A stretch of DNA of 15,150 bases from Deltaproteobacteria bacterium (GTDB lineage: Bacteria; Desulfobacterota; Anaeroferrophillalia; Anaeroferrophillales; Tharpellaceae): positions 1 to 15,150 of the forward strand of contig DAOWIX010000021.1 in the NCBI GenBank assembly GCA_030640695.1. Reading direction: 5' to 3'. The notes under the pieces are model-generated. The model did not search any database. It had not been told where the DNA came from and worked only from the letters and a program-made list of their open reading frames with translations. The translations under genes were made by a program, and so were the position numbers. The stretch's first letter is position 1, and each line of letters starts with the position of its first letter. Positions 1 to 6,134 of this stretch are shown piece by piece.

Positions 1-2115
1 GGCACCGAAATTACCGTCAAGGGCTCCTGCTCGGACGATGTCGGCTGGCTCAACTGCGGTGCTAAGATAACGGTTTTAGGGGATGTCGCCAATGGCGCCC
101 ATAACGCTGGAGCTCAGGGCATACTCTATGTCCAGGGCGGCGCTGGTGCCCGTTGCGATACGATGACCAAGTTCAACCCCCGCTTTGCCCCATTGCATTC
201 CTGGTATTTTCGCGATGTCGGCGCCTCCTTTGCCGAATTCAAGGCTGGCGGTATCGCCGTCGTCTGCGGCGTAAATCCCAGACACCCGGGAAATGTCTTA
301 GGCTATCGCCCCTGTATCGGTATGGTTGGCGGAACCATCTATTTTCGCGGCCAAGCCGACGACCACAGCGCCAAAGACAGTCGTATTGAGGTCTTAACCA
401 ATCAGGATTGGGAGTGGTTAAATGAAAACATGCAACCCTATCTCAAAGCGATCAACCGACTCTATTATCTCAAAGAGTTAACAAAAGATCGTGGTGATTG
501 GCAAAAAATAGTCGCCCTGACCCCGCAAGAGCGTAACGATCTCGGCGGTGACTCACTACCAATGTCCAGGTTTCGTCTCGAAAATTGGGATCAGGAGGTC
601 GGTAAAGGCGGCATCGTCGGCGATCTCCTACCAATCGAAGATCGTACCATTCTTCCCTACATAGCTTTTGCTGATGACCGACGTTTCTACCCGACCTGGG
701 ATAACGACCGCTATCAGGCACCTTGTACTTACAACTGCCCAACCGATATTCCGACCCAACTGCGCACCCGCCTGATTCGGGAAGGCCGTCTCGAAGAGAT
801 GCTCAATCTGGTTCTTGAATATTCCCCTCTGCCGGCAACCGTCTGCGGTGAAGTCTGCCCGAACCCATGCATGGAGGCCTGTAGCCGCTCGGTTTTTCTC
901 AAAGAACCGGTCGAAATTGGTTTCCTGGGTAGCTTGAGTCTTGATCTTCCGGCTCCGGAAAAAGCCAAAGAGCGCCCCGAAAAAGTCGCCGTCATCGGCG
1001 GCGGCCCGGCTGGACTGGCGGCCGCCTGGAAACTCGCTTTAGAAGGTGTAAAAGTAACAATTTTTGAGCGCGAAGCTGAACTCGGTGGCAAGATCTATCT
1101 CTGTATTCCAGAGGATCGCCTGCCTCGCAATATTTTAAACAGCGAACTTGAACGTTTCGCTTCCTTAGGAATCGAGATTAAAACCGATCAAGTGATCGGT
1201 GCCGAGGCTTTTAACGAGATCAAAAATGAGTACGACGCCGTCGTCTTAGCCAGCGGCGCCCACGCACCGCGCATGATCCCCTTTCCCGGTTACGAAGATG
1301 TGATCCCTGGAATTGTTTTCTTAAAAGCGATCAACAACCGGCAGCCGATGAGTATGGAAGGCAAACGGGTAGTGATTATCGGAGCTGGTAATGTCGGCAT
1401 GGATATTGCCGTTGAAGCCTACAATCTGGGAGCTGACTCGGTAATTGCCGTCGACATTCAGGCCCCGGCCAGTTTCGGCAAGGAACAGGAGATGGCAGCC
1501 GCTCGCGGCACCCAGATTCTCTACCCCAAATTCACCGATCGTTATGTTAAAAAAGAGAAGAAGATCTATTTTAAAGATGGTAGCTTCCTTGATGTCGATG
1601 CAGTTCTGATCTCGATTGGTGAGAGCCCGGAACTTGAATATCTACCGGAAGAGGTTAACCGTGAACGCGGTTACCTGACGATTGATGAGTGGGGTCGCAC
1701 CAACCAGGAAAAACTTTACGCGGTTGGTGATGTCACGGCTCCGGGCCTGATTACTCATGCCTTGGGTACCGGACGCCATGCAGCCCAGGCAGTTATTGCA
1801 GACTTTGACGACACTACTCTGCCCGACCGCTCAACCACGATGGTCGATTATAATCGCATAAAAGGTGAATATTACGAACGCGACCGCCAGAAAGAGGGCG
1901 AAGATGGGGATACTGAAGCCTTGCGCTGCCTCTCCTGTGGCACCTGTCGTGACTGTAGTACCTGTGAAGAGTCCTGTTTTCGCGGTGCGATCACACGTCA
2001 AGAGACCGAAGATGGCGCTTATCAATATGTCGTTGACGAAAACTTATGTATTGGCTGTGGCTTTTGCGCAGCTGTCTGCCCCTGCGGCATCTGGCAAATG
2101 AATCCGGCGGAATAA
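1..2115 (+). CDS. Glutamate synthase-like fusion: GXGXG domain + GltD-like FAD/NADPH oxidoreductase + ferredoxin (5' partial)
   Basis: The reading frame is open from base 1 with no stop, so the true start lies upstream; the ATG at 163 sits inside a domain and is not the start. Counting from the first codon in the window, residues 1-120 or so are glycine-rich and match the GXGXG beta-helix of the glutamate synthase large subunit (GLDVANGAHNAGAQG-like turns, here GDVANGAHNAGAQG). Residues 230-300 form a GltD-type N-terminal Fe-S region (C242, C246, C282, C286, C290, C294). An FAD-binding Rossmann motif VAVIGGGPAG is at 329-338 and an NADPH-binding VVIIGAGNVG at 457-466. The C-terminus has two cysteine groups: C643/646/649/652/655/659 and C683/686/689/693/695 (CxxCxxCxxxCPC). 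The inferred role is NAD(P)H-dependent electron delivery for making glutamate from glutamine and 2-oxoglutarate in the cytoplasm, with the amidotransferase and FMN parts probably encoded just upstream. A DsrL-like or other GltD-family electron-transfer role is the alternative. The ORF ends inside a palindrome. Confidence 0.85.
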   Translation, partial: GTEITVKGSCSDDVGWLNCGAKITVLGDVANGAHNAGAQGILYVQGGAGARCDTMTKFNPRFAPLHSWYFRDVGASFAEFKAGGIAVVCGVNPRHPGNVLGYRPCIGMVGGTIYFRGQADDHSAKDSRIEVLTNQDWEWLNENMQPYLKAINRLYYLKELTKDRGDWQKIVALTPQERNDLGGDSLPMSRFRLENWDQEVGKGGIVGDLLPIEDRTILPYIAFADDRRFYPTWDNDRYQAPCTYNCPTDIPTQLRTRLIREGRLEEMLNLVLEYSPLPATVCGEVCPNPCMEACSRSVFLKEPVEIGFLGSLSLDLPAPEKAKERPEKVAVIGGGPAGLAAAWKLALEGVKVTIFEREAELGGKIYLCIPEDRLPRNILNSELERFASLGIEIKTDQVIGAEAFNEIKNEYDAVVLASGAHAPRMIPFPGYEDVIPGIVFLKAINNRQPMSMEGKRVVIIGAGNVGMDIAVEAYNLGADSVIAVDIQAPASFGKEQEMAAARGTQILYPKFTDRYVKKEKKIYFKDGSFLDVDAVLISIGESPELEYLPEEVNRERGYLTIDEWGRTNQEKLYAVGDVTAPGLITHALGTGRHAAQAVIADFDDTTLPDRSTTMVDYNRIKGEYYERDRQKEGEDGDTEALRCLSCGTCRDCSTCEESCFRGAITRQETEDGAYQYVVDENLCIGCGFCAAVCPCGIWQMNPAE

Positions 2116-2228
2116 CGGGTTCATCTGCGTCGTTAAGCGGCAGCCTTCGTCACTGCGGCGTACTATCCGTACGCCTCATTCCTTAGGCTTTGCTTGCCTA
2201 GCATCTAAACCCGTTATTCCACCGGATT
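2101..2228. repeat. Compound palindromic repeat overlapping the 3' end of the upstream gene
   Basis: The 21-base arms 2101-2121 and 2208-2228 are inverted copies with one mismatch (left arm core CCGGCGGAATAACGGGTT). Pairing continues outward after a 5-base bulge (GGCAA at 2093-2097 with TTGCC at 2227-2231). Inside, 2135-2146 (AAGCGGCAGCCT) pairs imperfectly with 2185-2195, and the centre holds a perfect 7-base hairpin, GGCGTAC-TATCC-GTACGCC (about 2157-2175). The left arm contains the last codons and the TAA stop of the glutamate synthase-like gene. It resembles REP/MITE-like intergenic palindromes that I recall from deltaproteobacterial genomes. It may also act as a terminator or mRNA 3'-end stabiliser. 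Confidence 0.75.
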
Positions 2229-2282
2229 GCCTGATAAGTAAACTTCGCTTTGCTCTCTTTCAAGTCGATACACGGAGAGCTT

Positions 2283-2305
2283 AAAGAGGGGCAAGCCCCT
2301 CTTTT
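2283..2305 (+). terminator. Rho-independent-like hairpin
   Basis: A perfect 9-base stem, AAAGAGGGG / CCCCTCTTT, closes a CAAG tetraloop and runs into TTTT (2302-2305). It lies about 170 bases past the glutamate synthase-like stop and about 125 bases before purF. It could end the upstream transcript or, if transcription begins earlier, act as an attenuator for purF. The U-tract is short (four T), so termination strength is uncertain. Confidence 0.6.
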
Positions 2306-2392
2306 GCGAAATCTCACACTTGCTGGCTTTAAGGGCACAGACAATCACGAAAGAGCTTTTTTAATCTGCAATCGGCAAATCGACAGGGTTTT

Positions 2393-2427
2393 ACTGACCC
2401 CTGCCGACTGACCACTGGCCACTAACT
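2393..2427 (+). repeat. Degenerate heptamer tandem array abutting purF
   Basis: Five consecutive 7-base units read ACTGACC, CCTGCCG, ACTGACC, ACTGGCC, ACTAACT, one base before the purF ATG. The array fills the position where a Shine-Dalgarno sequence should be and contains no purine-rich ribosome-binding motif. An in-frame TAA (2423-2425) lies within the last unit, which fixes the purF start downstream. The units are the reverse complement of the CAGTGGN-type units seen near 4436 and 6136. Confidence 0.6.
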
Positions 2428-2428
2428 T

Positions 2429-3805
2429 ATGTGTGGAATAATCGGCGTTTATAATCATCCGGAAGCTAGTAACCTGGCTTATCTCGGGCTCTATGCAATG
2501 CAGCATCGAGGCCAAGAGAGTGCCGGTATCATTTCGACTGATGGAAATAATTTCTTCTCCCACAAGTCGATGGGTCTAGTTGCTGACATCTTTCCCCTTG
2601 AAAAGATCGAAAGCCTGCGCGGCTCGATGGCTCTCGGCCATGTCCGTTATTCGACTACCGGTGCCAGCCTGCTCAATAACAGCCAGCCGTTCATGATCAA
2701 CTATGCTCATGGCACCCTGGTTATCGCTCACAACGGTAACCTTGTTAACGGTGAAGAGATAAAACGTGACCTTGTAATCAAGGGTTCGATCTTCCAGTCG
2801 TCGATGGATACCGAGGTGATCATGCACCTGATAGCCGGCTACCAGGAGCCTGATCTCGTGGAAAGCATAGCTGCTGCCTTAAAGCGCGTCAGTGGAGCCT
2901 ACTCACTGGTTTTCATGAATCAGGATCGCCTGATTGCGGCCCGTGATCCACGTGGAATTCGCCCCCTGGTCCTCGGGAAAATGGGAGATACCTACATCGT
3001 CGCCTCTGAATCATGTGTCTTTGACCTGCTTGAAGCCGAATTTGTCCGTGAGATTGAGCCCGGTGAAATTTTGGTTATCAGTGGCGATGGCCTGCAGTCA
3101 TACCATCCTTTTCCGGTTCATAAACCAGCCAACTGTATCTTTGAACACATCTATTTTGCCAGACCTGACAGTGTTCTCTTTGGCGATACCGTCTATGATG
3201 TACGCAAAAAACTGGGCCGCCTCCTGGCCCGTGAACATCCGATCGAGGCTGACATGGTGGTTCCCGTGCCCGATTCCGGGATTCCGGCTGCCATTGGCTA
3301 CGCTCAGGAACTTAATATCCCTTGGGAACTGGCCCTGATCCGCAACCACTACGTCGGCCGAACTTTTATCGAGCCAAGTCAATCTATCCGTCATTTCGGC
3401 GTCAAGATTAAACCTAATGCGATCAGGAGTATGTTTGCCGGCAAACGGGTAGTGGTCGTCGATGATTCGATAGTGCGCGGAACCACAGCCCGCAAAATCA
3501 TCAAGATGATCCGGGCAGCCGGAGCCAAAGAGATCCATGTGCGCATCAGTTCACCGCCAACTGACTTTCCCTGCTACTATGGCATTGACACGCCGACCCG
3601 AACAGAGTTGATTGCCTCAAGCCACTCTATTGACGATATCCGCCGCTATATCACAGCCGACACCTTGGGCTATATTGACAGCAAAGCTCTGACTGAAGCA
3701 GTCAATTGCCAACACAGTTTTTGCGATGCCTGTTTTACCGGCAATTATCCAATCACCTTTCCCGGCATCGAAGGCGCCCAACCTCGACAACCAACCCTAT
3801 TCTGA
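2429..3805 (+). CDS. purF: Amidophosphoribosyltransferase (glutamine PRPP amidotransferase)
   Basis: This enzyme catalyses the first committed step of de novo purine synthesis in the cytoplasm: PRPP + glutamine to 5-phosphoribosylamine. The 458-residue protein starts MCGIIGVYN, so Met removal exposes the N-terminal nucleophile Cys2 of the class II (Ntn) glutaminase domain. The glutaminase spans about residues 2-235, with conserved QHRGQESAG and VAHNGNL-like segments. The phosphoribosyltransferase half follows, with the PRPP loop VVVVDDSIVRGTT at 341-353. C236, C382, C432 and C435 match the four ligands of the 4Fe-4S cluster in Bacillus-type PurF. Unlike the B. subtilis enzyme there is no propeptide: an in-frame TAA at 2423-2425 rules out an earlier start. 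No Shine-Dalgarno is visible. The Nudix gene follows after 7 bases and is probably cotranscribed. Confidence 0.97.
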   Translation: MCGIIGVYNHPEASNLAYLGLYAMQHRGQESAGIISTDGNNFFSHKSMGLVADIFPLEKIESLRGSMALGHVRYSTTGASLLNNSQPFMINYAHGTLVIAHNGNLVNGEEIKRDLVIKGSIFQSSMDTEVIMHLIAGYQEPDLVESIAAALKRVSGAYSLVFMNQDRLIAARDPRGIRPLVLGKMGDTYIVASESCVFDLLEAEFVREIEPGEILVISGDGLQSYHPFPVHKPANCIFEHIYFARPDSVLFGDTVYDVRKKLGRLLAREHPIEADMVVPVPDSGIPAAIGYAQELNIPWELALIRNHYVGRTFIEPSQSIRHFGVKIKPNAIRSMFAGKRVVVVDDSIVRGTTARKIIKMIRAAGAKEIHVRISSPPTDFPCYYGIDTPTRTELIASSHSIDDIRRYITADTLGYIDSKALTEAVNCQHSFCDACFTGNYPITFPGIEGAQPRQPTLF

Positions 3806-3812
3806 AGAAAAT

Positions 3813-4385
3813 ATGAATAATCGATCCAGTGACCCTCAACCTTGGAAATTGATCAAACAGAAGTCCGGACCCAGCCTTAAGGTTTTTGCCAGCCGCATCG
3901 AATATCGTTTAAACCCGCGCAATGGCAAAGAACTTGAGTGCCTGATTCTCGATTCAAAAGACTGGGTCAATGTAGTTGCCTTGACTCCGGCCAAAGAGAC
4001 AGTACTGGTCAAACAGTTCCGGTTCGGTAGTGCCAGTGTTACGATTGAGATTCCCGGCGGAGTTATTGATGCGGGCGAAAGTCATGCCGACGCAGCCAAG
4101 CGAGAGTTACGCGAAGAGACCGGATATTCAGCCGACAAATGGACCTATCTTGGGGCAACTGAACCCAATCCGGCCATTCTGAACAATCTCTGCCACCACT
4201 GGTTGGCTGAAGATGTCATTCAAAAACACAATGTAAGCCCGGATGATGGTGAAGATATAACTGTAATTACCGCCGATCTTGAGGAGATTAAAGAAGCAGT
4301 AAACTCCGGTCGCATGCGGCACGCCCTGGCCATTGCCGGACTCGCAAAAGTTTTCGATCTAAGAAAGAATCAAAATATTTTTTAG
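3813..4385 (+). CDS. Nudix hydrolase, ADP-ribose pyrophosphatase-like
   Basis: A 190-residue protein with a complete Nudix box at residues 83-105: G83, E89, then RELREETGY, fitting Gx5Ex7REUxEExGU. The Glu residues of this box bind the catalytic Mg2+. IPGG just before the box and an upstream beta-rich region (LVKQFRFG) are typical of the NudF / ADP-sugar pyrophosphatase branch, which cleaves ADP-ribose to AMP and ribose 5-phosphate; exact substrate is inferred. The start ATG at 3813 is preferred over the in-frame ATG at 3726, because 3726 lies deep within purF and would add 29 unconserved-looking residues. Only 7 bases separate it from the purF stop, with GAAG in that gap as a weak Shine-Dalgarno. 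Its neighbour nadE also concerns NAD, which fits a role in clearing NAD breakdown products. Confidence 0.88.
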   Translation: MNNRSSDPQPWKLIKQKSGPSLKVFASRIEYRLNPRNGKELECLILDSKDWVNVVALTPAKETVLVKQFRFGSASVTIEIPGGVIDAGESHADAAKRELREETGYSADKWTYLGATEPNPAILNNLCHHWLAEDVIQKHNVSPDDGEDITVITADLEEIKEAVNSGRMRHALAIAGLAKVFDLRKNQNIF

Positions 4386-4435
4386 CCACGAAATACACGA
4401 AAAATTTCTTTTGTATATTCCGTCTCTTTCGTGGC
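4385..4435. repeat. CCACGAAA-type inverted repeat between the Nudix gene and nadE
   Basis: Arms GCCACGAAA (4385-4393) and TTTCGTGGC (4427-4435) are perfect inverted copies. Pairing continues imperfectly inward through ACACGAAAAA and TTTTGTATATTCCG. The left arm begins with the last base of the Nudix stop codon. The right arm includes the possible GTG start (4431) of the nadE frame. It looks like a dispersed palindromic repeat and could fold in mRNA, but it lacks a clean U-tract. Confidence 0.55.
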
Positions 4436-4448
4436 CAGTGGGAAAGAA

Positions 4449-6134
4449 ATGAAAATCGCTCTGGCTCAGCTTAATCCCACAGTGGGGGATCTCAACGGTA
4501 ACCTGGAAAAGTTAAAGTTAAGCCTTTCTGAAATCAGCCCGGTTGGTGCTGACCTAGTCATCCTGCCGGAACTGTTTTTGACTGGCTACCCGCCTCGTGA
4601 CCTGCTTGACCGCAACTCTTTTATAGATCGCTGTGAAGATGCGCTGCAGGAACTCACAAAGTTCTCCACCCTTTATCCGCAAACAGCCATCCTCGTGGGC
4701 ACCATCAGCCGCTGTCAATTGACACATGGAAAAAAACTGTACAACAGCGCCATCTTGATCGAGAACGGCAAAACTCTTTTTACACAGTCCAAGACTCTTC
4801 TACCAGCCTATGATGTTTTTGATGAAAACCGCTATTTCGAGCCAGCCCAAGAAGTCGCTGTCTACCCTTTCAGGAGTGAAATTCTCGGAATCTCGATCTG
4901 TGAAGATGCCTGGAATGAGGCTGATGCGCCCCTGCCTTACCTCTATGAACAAAACCCCCTCGAACAACTGCAAAGAGCCGGAGCGACCCTGCTTATCAAT
5001 CTTTCGGCTTCGCCTTACTATCTCGGGAAGGAGAAGCAGCGCCTGGAGACATTGGCGCGACAGAGTGAAAAACTAAAACTTCCGATGTTGATGGTCAACC
5101 AGGTGGGTGGCAATGATGAACTTATCTTTGACGGCTGCAGTCTGGCTTTGAATTCTCAGGGAGAGGAGGTTTGTAAAGCGGCTCAGTTTAGCGAAGAGAT
5201 TTTATTTGTCGATCCTGAAAACCTTAAACCCGAAAAGTGCAGCAAGGATGCTAAGATCAAACAACCAGAAACGGCCTCTTCGGTTCTCTATTCAGATCCC
5301 ATGGAGCAGCTTGAAAAGGCCCTGGTTCTTGGCATCAGCGACTATTTCAGGAAATGCGGTTTTGCGCAGGCGGTTATCGGCCTCTCCGGCGGTATCGATT
5401 CAGCTTTGACCTGCGCCCTGGCGGTCAAGGCTTTAGGAGCCGATAATGTCTGGGGCATTACCATGCCCTCGCCCTACTCTTCCGGCGGCAGCATTGAAGA
5501 CTCACGTATTCTGGCAAAACACCTTGGCATCCGTTTTGATATCGTGCCGATCAACTCCATCTACCAAGACTACCTTGACACGCTGAAACCACTCTTTGCA
5601 GAACGACCGATGGATCTTACTGAAGAGAATATTCAGGCTCGGATTCGCGGCAACCTTTTGATGGCCACCGCCAACAAATTCGGATGTCTGCTTCTGGCTA
5701 CCGGCAACAAGAGTGAGATGGCGGTCGGCTACTGTACCCTCTATGGTGATATGAGCGGCGGTTTGGCGCCAATCTCAGATTTGCCCAAAGGAATGGTCTA
5801 CGAACTCTCTCACTATCTCAACCGGGAGGAGATTATTATCCCGCCGGCAACCCTGACCAAGGATCCTTCCGCCGAACTCCGCCCCGATCAAAAAGATCAG
5901 GACTCCCTGCCCCCTTATGATCTACTCGACAAAGTTCTGGCTTTATATATTGACGAAAGTCTCGATGCGGCAACCATCGCTGATCGGGAAAGCTTCCCCC
6001 TGGAGACCGTCTCGGGAATAATTTCCTCGGTTAATCGTAACGAATACAAACGCCGCCAAGCCCCTCCCGGCCTCAAAGTAACCAGCAAAGCCTTCGGCTC
6101 CGGCCGCCGCATGCCGATTGCAGCTCGGTTTTGA
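4449..6134 (+). CDS. nadE: Glutamine-dependent NAD+ synthetase
   Basis: This enzyme makes NAD+ from nicotinic acid adenine dinucleotide, ATP and glutamine. From the ATG at 4449 it has 561 residues, normal for the two-domain bacterial type. The N-terminal nitrilase-fold glutaminase (about 1-250) shows the E-K-C triad: E41 in LPELFLTGYPPRD, K115 in SKTLLPAYDVFDE, C151 in ISICEDAWN. The C-terminal ATP-pyrophosphatase synthetase (about 285-555) has the P-loop SGGIDS at 313-318 and LLATGNKSEMAVGY further on. The GTG at 4431 is in frame and would add six residues, but it falls inside the inverted repeat; ATG 4449 begins exactly at the family's MKIALAQLNP and has GGGAAAG upstream. The stop TGA directly abuts the stop of the convergent kinase gene. 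Confidence 0.96.
   Translation: MKIALAQLNPTVGDLNGNLEKLKLSLSEISPVGADLVILPELFLTGYPPRDLLDRNSFIDRCEDALQELTKFSTLYPQTAILVGTISRCQLTHGKKLYNSAILIENGKTLFTQSKTLLPAYDVFDENRYFEPAQEVAVYPFRSEILGISICEDAWNEADAPLPYLYEQNPLEQLQRAGATLLINLSASPYYLGKEKQRLETLARQSEKLKLPMLMVNQVGGNDELIFDGCSLALNSQGEEVCKAAQFSEEILFVDPENLKPEKCSKDAKIKQPETASSVLYSDPMEQLEKALVLGISDYFRKCGFAQAVIGLSGGIDSALTCALAVKALGADNVWGITMPSPYSSGGSIEDSRILAKHLGIRFDIVPINSIYQDYLDTLKPLFAERPMDLTEENIQARIRGNLLMATANKFGCLLLATGNKSEMAVGYCTLYGDMSGGLAPISDLPKGMVYELSHYLNREEIIIPPATLTKDPSAELRPDQKDQDSLPPYDLLDKVLALYIDESLDAATIADRESFPLETVSGIISSVNRNEYKRRQAPPGLKVTSKAFGSGRRMPIAARF

Noticed and set aside
729..1091. 120-codon minus-strand open frame
   Set aside because: It lies opposite the Fe-S/FAD region of the oxidoreductase, has no recognisable domain, and no ribosome-binding site was seen.
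163..2115. ATG at 163 as the start of the oxidoreductase gene
   Set aside because: The frame is open to base 1 and the upstream 54 codons encode conserved GXGXG-domain sequence, so the gene is 5' truncated by the window edge.
2229..2428. Purine riboswitch in the purF leader
   Set aside because: I looked for the conserved purine-aptamer junction and loop motifs and did not see them; only competing short stems and a hairpin are present.
3098..3538. 146-codon minus-strand open frame
   Set aside because: It is antisense to the conserved phosphoribosyltransferase half of purF and has no family features.
3726..3812. Earlier in-frame ATG for the Nudix gene
   Set aside because: It would overlap the last 80 bases of purF, and the encoded residues look like an out-of-frame reading of purF; ATG 3813 lies just after the purF stop.
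4431..4448. GTG start for nadE
   Set aside because: It lies in the arm of an inverted repeat and adds six residues before the family's usual MKIALAQ start; ATG 4449 is better placed behind GGGAAAG.
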